This document shows, in pieces, positions 1 through 8,164 of a stretch of DNA of 62,807 nt (position 1 is the first letter of the stretch; the number at the start of each line of letters is the position of its first letter). Under the pieces are notes generated by a model. It was not told where the DNA came from. It saw nothing but the letters and a program-made list of their open reading frames with translations, and searched no databases. Location: NCBI GenBank assembly GCA_025360715.1, contig JANYBS010000232.1:1-62807 (forward strand), given 5' to 3'. This DNA comes from Candidatus Eiseniibacteriota bacterium. Lineage in GTDB: Bacteria > Eisenbacteria > RBG-16-71-46. The position numbers and the translations under genes were made by a program.

Positions 1-2
1 TC

Positions 3-503
3 ATGCCGCTGCGCGAGGGCCGCCGTCTTCTCAGCGCCGTGGGCTGGGCGGCCATCCTGCCGCAGATGCTCGCGTCGCTCGGCGCGGTCTTCCTGGCTGC
101 CGGGGTCGGCGCACAGGTCGGCCAGCTGTTCTCGGCGCACCTGCCGCTCGACACGCACTTCGCCGCCGTATCCGCCTATTGCATCGGCATGGCGCTCTTC
201 ACCGCGCTCATGGGCAACGCGTTCGCCGCCTTCCCGGTCATGACCGCAGCGGTGGGACTGCCCGTGATCGTGCATCGCATGGGCGCAGACCCGGCGGTGG
301 TCTGCGCCATCGGCATGCTGTCGGGTTTCTGCGGGACGCTGCTCACGCCCATGGCGGCCAATTTCAACGTGGTGCCCGCGAACCTGTTGGAGCTGCCCGA
401 CCGCAACGCGCCCTTTAATGGCGTGATCCGCGCGCAGTTGCCCACGGCATTGGCGCTGCTGGCGGTCAACATGGCCCTCATGCTGCTGCTGGCCTGGCAC
501 TAG
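3..503 (+). CDS. DUF979 family membrane protein, 5' end cut by window
   Basis: This is the C-terminal part of a polytopic membrane protein; the reading frame is open to the left window edge, so the first ATG seen is probably internal. Four or more hydrophobic segments are visible. The stretch reading MAANFNVVPANLLEL near residue 120 is characteristic of DUF979. DUF979 and its partner DUF969 are associated with 5-oxoproline uptake in some bacteria. The family is normally about 310 residues, so roughly half is missing. The partner gene would lie upstream, outside the window. Family assignment is from motif memory; the substrate is inference. Confidence 0.75.
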   Translation: MPLREGRRLLSAVGWAAILPQMLASLGAVFLAAGVGAQVGQLFSAHLPLDTHFAAVSAYCIGMALFTALMGNAFAAFPVMTAAVGLPVIVHRMGADPAVVCAIGMLSGFCGTLLTPMAANFNVVPANLLELPDRNAPFNGVIRAQLPTALALLAVNMALMLLLAWH

Positions 504-629
504 CCGCTCGGGCGTGCAGATGGGCTGTTAGGACTCCCGGAGCGGCGCGAAGTCCCGGATACCGCTCGCTCTCCGGCGTGCGGCTCCGCCGTTCCCTGCC
601 GCGTTGTTTGCACGCCTTGGAGGCCGCTC

Positions 630-3600
630 ATGCGTTCCTGGAGATCGCTGCTGTTGCTTGGATCCGCGTTCCTGCTCTTGGCCTCACCGGCACACGCCGC
701 GGCCAAGCGGCCCGCACCTCGTGGCCATGCCGCAGCGCAGAGCTCGGCGGTCGTCTCGGCGTTCGACAACGCCGCGCTGGGCGCCGCGACGTTGAGCCCG
801 CTGGTCGATCCGGCAGGCGTGTCATCGGGCGTTGAAGTCGACAACATCGGCAGCAGCGGCAACGACGGCGTGAGCGTGAGCCTGCTAGGACTCTCGGGTT
901 GCATGTTCCACCTGAGCAAGCGCCCCGAGATCCTGTCCCCGGCTTTTGACGCCGGCGCCGCGATCAGCCTCCAGCTACGAGCGCTCCGCGCAGGAGGCAC
1001 CGTGTCCGAAGCGCTGCTCGTGCTCGACTACCACGTGGGCGCGCTCGAGAGTTCGCTCTCGTGCGTGTGCCCGGCTCGCTTCAGCACGCAACAGTACGTG
1101 ACCGTCTGGCGGCTGGGCCGCCCAGCAGTGACTTCGGTGCTCACCTCCGGCCAGTCGGTGCGACTCTCGAGCGCGGGGTCGGCGTCGCCGACCTTCGTGC
1201 CCGATGTGCTGGGAGGAAGCTACACAGTCCGCCGCAAGGGCTGGGACGGCACGATCCATGGCCGCGTCTGCGCGACGGCTCTCCTGCAGGGCGATCGCAC
1301 GGTCACCGTGGGTGGGCAGACGGTGATCGGCGACGAAGTGAGCTTCGAGATGGAAGAACCGCTTGACGCCGCGGTCTCCAATCCTCTTTACGAGCAGGGC
1401 GGCACGGCCGCGAATCCGCTGTACGGAGAGCTCCGGGTGCTGAGCCCGCCCAGCAGCAGCTACAGCTCGATCACGATCGGCAGCGAAGGCTGCGACCTGC
1501 ATGACCAGTGGATCACCGGCGAGGGCGCGTCGCGCCTTGTGTGCACCGACGGCACCTGCATCATGCAGGGCACCGATGCTTCGCGGCCGCCGTCGGTCGT
1601 CGTGCTCAGCCACCACGGCCGGCTGCTGGATGCCACCGACTGCCCGATCGCGATCGGCGATCCTGGGGTGAACGGGGTCGAGATGCAGTTCCCGCCCTAT
1701 GGCCTGGCGCTCGATCCGGACAACGATGAAGGCGCATCGCTGCGCACCGAACTGCATGGCACCGGTGGCTGTGCCGGCTCGGACTTGCTGGCCTCGCTCA
1801 CCTGCACCATGCACGCCGGCCAGCTCGAGCTGGTGCCCGACTTCTCAGGCGTGTGCTCGCCCGCGGATTCCTTCGTGGTGCTCGAGCAGGGCCAGGTGAA
1901 GGGCACCGTGAAGTGGTTCAACGATCCCAAGGGCTTTGGCCGTGTGCTGGTGCAGCCCGCGCAGGGCACGCCGCCCGCGATGATGCTGAGCGCGGCCGGG
2001 GGCGGTCGAGGTGGCTGGGACCTTAAGACGAATACGAAAGCCCCGCAGCAGTCGCCGCCAACGCGCGGACGGCCCGACGTGCTTCCGGCCACCGCCGCGT
2101 CGCTCACCGATGGCGTGCTCATCTTGCGCTATGCGTTCCCGTGCTCGCGGCTGATCCTGTTCGGCGGCCAGGCGATCCAGGGCGACGAGATCGTCTTCCG
2201 CTCCTCGAGCTCGACCACCGCCGGGGCCGTCGCGGGTATCGTGGTGGCCCGTCAGAGCACCACCTTCCAGCCGGGTTCCTCGTCGAGTTCACACAGAAGT
2301 CTCTCCTTCACGCGCCCCGCGACCTCGGGCGGCGACCAGGTCTTCGCCTCCACCCCCGCCGCGCATGCGATCACGGCTTCCAGCTGCGGCAGCAACGTGC
2401 CGGTCCTGCTGCGCCGCAGCAGCAGCTCGGGCAGCACGACGAGCGTGGGTGGTTTCAGCGTGACGGTGCGGCTCAGCTCGAACCTCGTGCTCAGCTCCTC
2501 GGTGGTCGAAGGCGACTTCCTCGACCAGGGCGGCGCGCGCGGCACGCAGATGTTCGTGACCGACAATGGCGGGGGCTCGTACACGGTCGATTGCGCTCGT
2601 CTCGATCCCACGTGCGACACGAAGGGCGACGGCACGTTGTTCGAGCTGCCGCTGTGCGCGGCGCCCGGTGCCACGAGCGGCTTCGGCACGGTGAGCATCG
2701 ATGGCGTGACGTTCCGTGATTGCTCGAACCATCCGATCTTCACGCAGCCCGGTTGCGACGCCATCGTGCCGATCCAGCTCAGCTCGCCGCCGCCTCCCAG
2801 TTCGCTCACTGCCTCGCAGGTGAAGAGCGGGAACGCGCAGGGCGCAACGACCGCGATCGACCTGCACTGGAGCGGCGTCTCCTCCACGACGGGGCTCGAT
2901 GTCTATGTGGCGCCTTTCGGCGGCTATCCGCTCTACGACAAGGCGCCCGTTCCCGGCCATGTGCCCGCCGCTCCCACGACCACTCCGCCGCCGGCGCCGT
3001 GGACCGCCGCTCGCGAATCCAGTGCGCCTTCGGTGAGCGAGATCGTCGTCACGAAGGCCTCTGACCACGCGCGCGTCTTCGCGCCAAGCCGCGATGATCT
3101 CTACTTCGTGATCACCGCGCGCGACGCGTATGGCAACCGCTCGGCGCCCTCCCCGATGAGCGCGGGCACGCTCACTTATCACCTGGGCGACGTGAGCGAT
3201 GGCTTCATCAGTTGCTCGGGCGACAACCATGTCGACCTTGCGGACGTGAGCTTGCTGGGTTCGCACTACGGCACGCGCGTGCTCGCGGGCAGCACCTACG
3301 CATGCGTGGACGTGGGGCCCACGACCGACTTCTCGGTCGATGCGCGCCCGACGGTCGACGGCAAAATCACGTTCGAAGACCTGATGGTGTTCTCGATGAA
3401 CTTCACCGTCGTCTCGGCGCCACAGACCATCGTGCGACGCACACCGGCCGCCCCCGCGGCGCTCGACGCCGTTCGACTGGGCGCCCTCACGTTGCCGGCG
3501 GTCGGTCAGACGTTCGAGTTGCCCGTTCTGTGTGACGCGGCGGGCGACCTGCAGGCGCTCAGCGTGAGGCTCGACTTCGACCACTCCGTGCTCGAACAAG

Positions 3601-4133
3601 TAGGCGTCTCGGGCGGCGAACTGCTCGACCGCCAGGACCGCACGGCGCTCGCGCTCAGCGCCGAGCCCGGCGATGTGGACGCAGCCCTGCTGGGCGATGG
3701 CAACGGCCTTGCGGGCAGCGGCGAACTGGCGCGCATCACGTTCCGCGTCAAGGCCCCGGGCGATGCGCGGCTCGCGGTCGCCAGCGTGGACGCGCGCGAT
3801 CGCTCGAACCACCCCGTGCCCGTCACGCTGGGCGCCGCGGCCGATGCACTGCCCGCGCGCACGGCGCTCAGCTTGGCGTATCCCAATCCGTTCGCCGGCG
3901 AGACGCGCGTGCGTCTCAGCCTGCATACGGCCGGTGCGGTCGCGCTGGGTGTGTACGACATCGCGGGCCGCCACGTGCGCACGCTGCTGCGTGGCACGCA
4001 GGCCGCTGGCACGCTCAGCATCGGCTGGGATGGCCGTGACGACAACGGAATGCGTCAGGCCGCTGGCGTCTACCTGGTGCGCATGGAAGCCGCGGGAACG
4101 CGCGAATCACGACTGGTTCGCCTGATCCCCTAG
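630..4133 (+). CDS. large secreted multidomain protein with dockerin-, cohesin- and FlgD-like domains
   Basis: An exported protein of 1167 residues. It begins with a signal peptide (about residues 1-24, ending AHAA), and GGAGG sits 7 bases before the ATG. The N-terminal two thirds contain loosely repeated Cys-containing beta modules, each ending in a phrase like GGQTVIGDEVSF or GGQAIQGDEIVF. A fibronectin-III-like domain lies at about 730-850, then a dockerin-like pair of calcium-loop segments at 853-932, a cohesin-like beta domain at 945-1075, and an FlgD-like C-terminal domain at 1080-1167 ending in AAGVYLVRMEA. Odd feature: residues 424-437 read [14 protein letters not shown], the signature of cold-shock proteins, inside an exported protein. 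No catalytic motif was recognised; a structural or binding role at the cell surface is inferred. Confidence 0.85.
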   Translation: MRSWRSLLLLGSAFLLLASPAHAAAKRPAPRGHAAAQSSAVVSAFDNAALGAATLSPLVDPAGVSSGVEVDNIGSSGNDGVSVSLLGLSGCMFHLSKRPEILSPAFDAGAAISLQLRALRAGGTVSEALLVLDYHVGALESSLSCVCPARFSTQQYVTVWRLGRPAVTSVLTSGQSVRLSSAGSASPTFVPDVLGGSYTVRRKGWDGTIHGRVCATALLQGDRTVTVGGQTVIGDEVSFEMEEPLDAAVSNPLYEQGGTAANPLYGELRVLSPPSSSYSSITIGSEGCDLHDQWITGEGASRLVCTDGTCIMQGTDASRPPSVVVLSHHGRLLDATDCPIAIGDPGVNGVEMQFPPYGLALDPDNDEGASLRTELHGTGGCAGSDLLASLTCTMHAGQLELVPDFSGVCSPADSFVVLEQGQVKGTVKWFNDPKGFGRVLVQPAQGTPPAMMLSAAGGGRGGWDLKTNTKAPQQSPPTRGRPDVLPATAASLTDGVLILRYAFPCSRLILFGGQAIQGDEIVFRSSSSTTAGAVAGIVVARQSTTFQPGSSSSSHRSLSFTRPATSGGDQVFASTPAAHAITASSCGSNVPVLLRRSSSSGSTTSVGGFSVTVRLSSNLVLSSSVVEGDFLDQGGARGTQMFVTDNGGGSYTVDCARLDPTCDTKGDGTLFELPLCAAPGATSGFGTVSIDGVTFRDCSNHPIFTQPGCDAIVPIQLSSPPPPSSLTASQVKSGNAQGATTAIDLHWSGVSSTTGLDVYVAPFGGYPLYDKAPVPGHVPAAPTTTPPPAPWTAARESSAPSVSEIVVTKASDHARVFAPSRDDLYFVITARDAYGNRSAPSPMSAGTLTYHLGDVSDGFISCSGDNHVDLADVSLLGSHYGTRVLAGSTYACVDVGPTTDFSVDARPTVDGKITFEDLMVFSMNFTVVSAPQTIVRRTPAAPAALDAVRLGALTLPAVGQTFELPVLCDAAGDLQALSVRLDFDHSVLEQVGVSGGELLDRQDRTALALSAEPGDVDAALLGDGNGLAGSGELARITFRVKAPGDARLAVASVDARDRSNHPVPVTLGAAADALPARTALSLAYPNPFAGETRVRLSLHTAGAVALGVYDIAGRHVRTLLRGTQAAGTLSIGWDGRDDNGMRQAAGVYLVRMEAAGTRESRLVRLIP

Positions 4134-4160
4134 GGCTTGCCGCTCGACAGAAGGTCCGTT

Positions 4161-4192
4161 GCCGGCCCGCGCCCCCCACGGCGCGGGCCGGC
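4161..4192 (+). terminator. GC-rich hairpin after the 630-4133 gene
   Basis: A perfect 13-bp stem (GCCGGCCCGCGCC and its complement) closes a 6-base loop 27 bases after the stop codon. It is followed by GCGTTTCC, so the T-tract is only three bases. It is probably a transcription terminator, but the weak T-run makes the mechanism uncertain. Confidence 0.6.
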
Positions 4193-4212
4193 GCGTTTCC
4201 CGCTCGGGCGTG

Positions 4213-4242
4213 TTGTCGCCCGGGGCCGGATGCGATTAGAGT
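4213..4242 (+). promoter_or_regulatory. candidate promoter for the coiled-coil gene at 4339
   Basis: TTGTCG at 4213-4218 and TAGAGT at 4237-4242 are separated by 18 bases, resembling a housekeeping promoter. They lie just after a terminator-like hairpin and about 97 bases before the start codon. Assigned by eye only. Confidence 0.35.
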
Positions 4243-4338
4243 CGCACCGTCCGGACGCAATACTCGGTCATTCGCCAGGACGGTGGATGCGGGCCCCTCC
4301 CGCGGCGCCGCCCGGCTTACCAAAGGAGTCAGGGAGCC

Positions 4339-5211
4339 ATGCGCAAGCCAGTCCTCATCGCGCTCATCGCCGCGATCGTGATCTTCGCCGCGGCGGCGAT
4401 CGTTCTCTTCCAGAAGTACACGAAGACCAACGCCGACCTCATGGAGGCGCGTTCGGGCGAACTCTCGGCGCAGAGCCGGTACACCGATGCGATCGGTGCG
4501 ATCGCCGAGATCCAGGACAGCCTCAACGCGATCGCGGTCAGCGGCAACGCCGTGAACCTCACGCAAGGCAATCTGAAAGGCGAGCAGAAGCTGAACGGTC
4601 CCAGCAGCCGCGAGGCGCTCGACCGTATCCACCTGCTCGCGGCGAGCATCCAGCGCACCAAGGAGAAGATCCACAACCTGGAAGACAAGCTCAAGAAGAG
4701 CGGCATCAAGCTCGCCGGCCTCGAGAAGATGATCACCAATCTCAAGTCGTCGCTCGCCGAACGCGAGATGACGATCGCCAAGCTCACCGGCAAGGTCGAT
4801 TCGCTCAGCACCAAGGTGAATGGCCTTGAGACCAGCGTCGCGCAGGCGAACCAGACGATCGCCGCGAAGGATGAGACGATCGAACAGAAGCGCCGCGAGG
4901 TCAGCACGGTCTACTACATCATCGGGACCAAGAAGCACCTCATGGATCTTGGCATCGTCAAGGCGAGCGGCGGCCTGCTGGGGTTGGGCGCCACGGTGCT
5001 GCCCTCGGGCAAGTACGACGAGTCCGGCTGGACGGGGCTGGACACCGACAAAGAGACCACGATCAAGATCGGTGGCATCCGCGCCGACGTGGTCTCGCCG
5101 CAAGCCAAGGGCAGCTACGAGCTGGTCAAGGTGAGCGAGCAAGTCGAGCTGCACATCTTGAACGCTGCCGAGTTCCGCAAGATCAAGCAGGTCGTCATCA
5201 TGACGCCGTAG
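4339..5211 (+). CDS. membrane-anchored coiled-coil protein, copy 1
   Basis: A 290-residue protein with one N-terminal hydrophobic helix (about residues 4-23) that would anchor it or export it. A long heptad-rich coiled coil follows (about 30-185), then a compact C-terminal domain beginning STVYYIIGTKKHLMDLGI. The coiled coil followed by a YYxxGTKxxL domain resembles exported coiled-coil proteins common in Bacteroidetes-type bacteria. The next gene is a same-length paralogue in tandem, sharing the N-terminal AEIQDSL phrase and the C-terminal ending EFRKI/VKQVVIMT. A good ribosome site (AAAGGAG, GGGAG) precedes the ATG. No enzymatic motif is visible; an envelope structural role is inferred. Confidence 0.8.
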   Translation: MRKPVLIALIAAIVIFAAAAIVLFQKYTKTNADLMEARSGELSAQSRYTDAIGAIAEIQDSLNAIAVSGNAVNLTQGNLKGEQKLNGPSSREALDRIHLLAASIQRTKEKIHNLEDKLKKSGIKLAGLEKMITNLKSSLAEREMTIAKLTGKVDSLSTKVNGLETSVAQANQTIAAKDETIEQKRREVSTVYYIIGTKKHLMDLGIVKASGGLLGLGATVLPSGKYDESGWTGLDTDKETTIKIGGIRADVVSPQAKGSYELVKVSEQVELHILNAAEFRKIKQVVIMTP

Positions 5212-5231
5212 TCCAGTCTCTGTGTGGTGAA

Positions 5232-5273
5232 CGCGAGCGGCCGATGAGTCTGCACACTCACTGGCCGCTCGCG
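5232..5273 (+). terminator. hairpin between the two coiled-coil paralogues
   Basis: An 11-bp stem, CGCGAGCGGCC with its complement, encloses a 20-base loop. It begins 20 bases after the first paralogue's stop and is followed by CGTTTGTG. It suggests the two paralogues are at least partly separate transcription units. Confidence 0.55.
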
Positions 5274-5398
5274 CGTTTGTGAACTCCTATCCCTCGTGCA
5301 GTCCGCTCGGGAACCCAGCGCATCGCAAGCGGGTAGGATGTGGTCCACGCTCGTCGCGCGCTCTCCCGTCGCTCGAGCATCGCCGAGGAGGCGGAATC

Positions 5399-6271
5399 AT
5401 GCGTACACCCCTCACTGTCGCACTGGTCCTCACCGTCGCAGCACTCATCGCCGTGACGCTCTTCACCGTCCGCAGCCAGCAGCGCTCGCGCGCCGAGATC
5501 GCCGAGATGGAGGCCAGTCTCGCCACCTCGCACGAACAGTACGCGGCCGCATTCCGCGACGTCGCCGAGATCCAAGACAGCCTCGCCGCGCTTCCACTGG
5601 GCAACGGCCCGGCGACCCTCATCGCGAGCGGTGCACATTCGGAGCAGGGCCTGACGAATCCCGACCGCCAGCAGGCGCTCGACCGGATCGCCCAGGTCAA
5701 TGCCACGATCGCCCGCGCGAAGGTACGCATCCACGAGTTGGAGACGCGTCTGCACAGGAGCGGCGTCCAGGCGTCCGGGCTGCAGAAGCTGGTCGCGAAC
5801 CTCAAGACAGACGTGGCCACCAAGGAACAACTGGTCGCCCAGCTGACCGAACAGGTCAACACGCTGCAGACGCGCGTCGCCGGCCTGGAGACCACCGTGC
5901 AACAGAAGCAGGATTCGCTCTCCACCACGAGCGACGTGCTCGCGGCGAGCCAGCATGAACTGGGCACGGTCTACTACCTGATCGGTTCCAAGCAGCAGCT
6001 CACCCAGTCGGGCGTCATCGTGGCGCGCGGTGGCGTGCTGGGGCTGGGCAAGACGGTGCAGCTCTCGGGCAACTTCAACGAGAGCGCGGCGAAACCGCTG
6101 GATACGGATCAGGAGACGGTGATCGCCGCCCCGGCCGCGCACGTGCGCGTGCTGAGCGCACAGCCCGCGTCCAGCTACCAGCTGATCCCCGCCGGCGACC
6201 ATGCCGAACTGCGCATCCTGGATGCGCGCGAGTTCCGTAAGGTCCGGCACGTCGTCATCATGACCAGCTAG
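5399..6271 (+). CDS. membrane-anchored coiled-coil protein, copy 2
   Basis: This is the tandem paralogue of the gene at 4339-5211 and has exactly the same length, 290 residues, when started at the ATG preceded by GAGGAGGCGG. An upstream in-frame ATG (5279) would add 40 residues with no signal character and is rejected. Layout: a hydrophobic helix at residues 5-21, a coiled coil to about 185, then the same C-terminal domain (TVYYLIGSKQQL, LGLGKTVQLSG, EFRKVRHVVIMT). Sequence divergence between the copies is considerable, so the duplication is old. Function is unknown; export and oligomerisation are inferred. Confidence 0.8.
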   Translation: MRTPLTVALVLTVAALIAVTLFTVRSQQRSRAEIAEMEASLATSHEQYAAAFRDVAEIQDSLAALPLGNGPATLIASGAHSEQGLTNPDRQQALDRIAQVNATIARAKVRIHELETRLHRSGVQASGLQKLVANLKTDVATKEQLVAQLTEQVNTLQTRVAGLETTVQQKQDSLSTTSDVLAASQHELGTVYYLIGSKQQLTQSGVIVARGGVLGLGKTVQLSGNFNESAAKPLDTDQETVIAAPAAHVRVLSAQPASSYQLIPAGDHAELRILDAREFRKVRHVVIMTS

Positions 6272-6288
6272 CGCGACGCGCAGTCATA

Positions 6289-6325
6289 CGAAGGCCCGCG
6301 AGCGCAACCCGCTCGCGGGCCTTCG
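6289..6325. terminator. bidirectional terminator between convergent genes
   Basis: A perfect 16-bp stem (CGAAGGCCCGCGAGCG and complement) closes a 5-base loop in the 72-bp gap between the plus-strand coiled-coil gene and the minus-strand gene ending at 6344. Its position suits a shared terminator, although neither side has a long T-run. Confidence 0.65.
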
Positions 6326-6343
6326 CGCGTCTGGCGGCGCAAG

Positions 6344-7939
6344 TCAGGGGACCAGAACGATGCGCGCGGTAAGTGCGGCATCCCCCGCGCGCAAGCGCAC
6401 CAGGTACACACCGGCCACCACGCGTCGGCCACCTTTGTCGCGGCGATCCCACTCGCACGCATGTTCGCCCGCCTGTAAGTCCCCCGCGAGCAGCGTGCGA
6501 ACCAGCCTGCCGCTCACGTCGTACACGCGCAACTCGGCAAGGCCGGCGCGCGCCAACGCGAACGCGATGCGCGTGGATCCGGGCGGCGGAGTGCTCAGCG
6601 TGAGCACACGCGCGGCGACCGGCGCTGTGGGTGGCCGCACGCCGTCGCAGTAGTTCGCGTGTTGCAGGCCCGTCCGCCAGATGCGCTCGCCCCGCGGCAG
6701 CCGGTCCGCCATCTGCCGCAGCGGCACAGCGACGCGACGCGCACTCACGACCGGCTCTGTGGAGTCGACCGGGTCCTCACTGCCCTCGTCGGCGTGCCAC
6801 AACGAGTCCTCGTGCGCGGTCTCCGCGTGGCCGCTCAAGATGGTCGCCATCGACCAGAAGATGATGCTCATGTTGGCGACCGAGGTATCGGCGGTCGACC
6901 ACGGATACTGCGGATCGCCCGGCGGCTCGATGAAGTCCCACTTGTCCTTGAAGGTGCCCACATCCTCGAGCGCGAGCAGCCGGTGGATGGCCGCCTCGAA
7001 CCTGGGGCTCCCGGCATGATCGAAGAGCAACGTCATGTAGCCAGGCTCCACGGTGATGCCGCGCGTGTCGTAGTCGAACGAACAACCGCTGCGGCGGCTG
7101 TCGTAGTACACCATGCACCCGTCGTAGTCCGGGCACGCTTCCTCGTAATGCGAGAGCCCTTGCGCGTCCATGCGGTCGGCCTCGAAGGCCGCGGTCCCGG
7201 TGAGCATCTGGGCGATGGCGGGATCGTGCAGCTCGCGGCCCAACAGGATCAGTTCCTGCGACATCCAGCCGGTGTAATGGATGTCCTTGGAGCACGAACA
7301 CCAGTGCGGGAAGCTGCCGTCGATGCGCTGGTAGGGGATCACCTGGGCGATGATGTCGTGGCCCTTCTGCAGCGCGTCAGCGTCGCCGGTGACCTTGGCC
7401 CATTCGACCATGGCCATTGCGACCATGAGTCCGCCGTTCAGGATGCATTCCGAAGTGGGGATCGCCTTGAGCTCGTCGATGATCACCTGCGCCGCCGCAA
7501 GATGAGTGGAGTCGCGAGAGAACTCGAAACCCAGAACCAGGCTGTAGCCGAGCATGCCATCGAACGGCGTGCCGGAGTTCACCTGCAGCAGGTGCGCGGT
7601 CAGGTAGTCGGCGTGGCGCGCGATCTCGTGCACGAGGCGCTTCGAGGGGTGCGCCTTGCAGAGTTCCGCGTAGCCCAGGAGTTGGCAGACGACGCCCTGG
7701 CGGATGGCTTCAGAGGGGTTGATCGCGAAGCGCGAGTCGAGCGTGACGTCATCGACCTTGTTCGCGCGAAAGTAGGCGTCGATCCGCCGCACGAGCGGGA
7801 TCACCTCATCGTGCGCATCGGCCGCGAGCGCGCGGCTCGCATGAGCGGCAGCGGGGAACATGAGCACTGCCGCGGCGGACGTCACCGCAAACATCGCCGC
7901 GAACATCGGCAGTAGACGCGGGCGGCATCGCACTGGCAT
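6344..7939 (-). CDS. secreted helical-repeat protein with FlgD-like C-terminal domain
   Basis: A 531-residue exported protein. The start is set at the ATG preceded by GGAG; it gives a clear signal peptide ending AAAHAS, whereas the longer frame adds 19 residues before it. The middle (about 40-400) is rich in amphipathic helices with repeated aromatic and Gly turns, resembling alpha/alpha-barrel glycoside hydrolase or lyase folds, but I do not see a diagnostic catalytic motif. Cys-rich phrases (WCSCSKD, YDGCMVYYDSRRSGC) may form disulphides. The last 90 residues form an FlgD-like domain (VYDVSGRLVRTLLAGDL, then GVYLVRLRAG). The function of the core is unknown; carbohydrate processing is only a guess. 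Confidence 0.8.
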   Translation of the reverse strand: MPVRCRPRLLPMFAAMFAVTSAAAVLMFPAAAHASRALAADAHDEVIPLVRRIDAYFRANKVDDVTLDSRFAINPSEAIRQGVVCQLLGYAELCKAHPSKRLVHEIARHADYLTAHLLQVNSGTPFDGMLGYSLVLGFEFSRDSTHLAAAQVIIDELKAIPTSECILNGGLMVAMAMVEWAKVTGDADALQKGHDIIAQVIPYQRIDGSFPHWCSCSKDIHYTGWMSQELILLGRELHDPAIAQMLTGTAAFEADRMDAQGLSHYEEACPDYDGCMVYYDSRRSGCSFDYDTRGITVEPGYMTLLFDHAGSPRFEAAIHRLLALEDVGTFKDKWDFIEPPGDPQYPWSTADTSVANMSIIFWSMATILSGHAETAHEDSLWHADEGSEDPVDSTEPVVSARRVAVPLRQMADRLPRGERIWRTGLQHANYCDGVRPPTAPVAARVLTLSTPPPGSTRIAFALARAGLAELRVYDVSGRLVRTLLAGDLQAGEHACEWDRRDKGGRRVVAGVYLVRLRAGDAALTARIVLVP

Positions 7940-8164
7940 GGCAGCTCCTACGCTGGGGATCCGTGGGGCGGCCGCCAGCATAACTCCCATGGGCACATCG
8001 CGCCTTACCCATGGCCCGCCTGCAGGGCGCTTGTCGGCCCGGCCGGGGCCCTCGTCATGCGGCCGCGCGCAACCCGACCAGCCCTGCTAGCATCGCCCGG
8101 CTCACGCCCTCCCGCCGCTCGGCGGGCGGCCGCCTCCCAAGCACCGACTCTCTCGAGGTCACGG

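Noticed and set aside
1896-1945. A second cold-shock gene within 630-4133
   Set aside because: Only about 14 residues match; the rest of the domain (DVFVHF and beyond) is absent and the frame is that of the large secreted protein.
2289-3974. 561-codon minus-strand frame opposite the dockerin/cohesin protein
   Set aside because: Low-complexity Arg/Ala/His translation antisense to recognisable domains. The same reasoning applies to long antisense frames at 8159-9817, 13774-14892, 15813-17030, 28837-30591 and 32098-33432.
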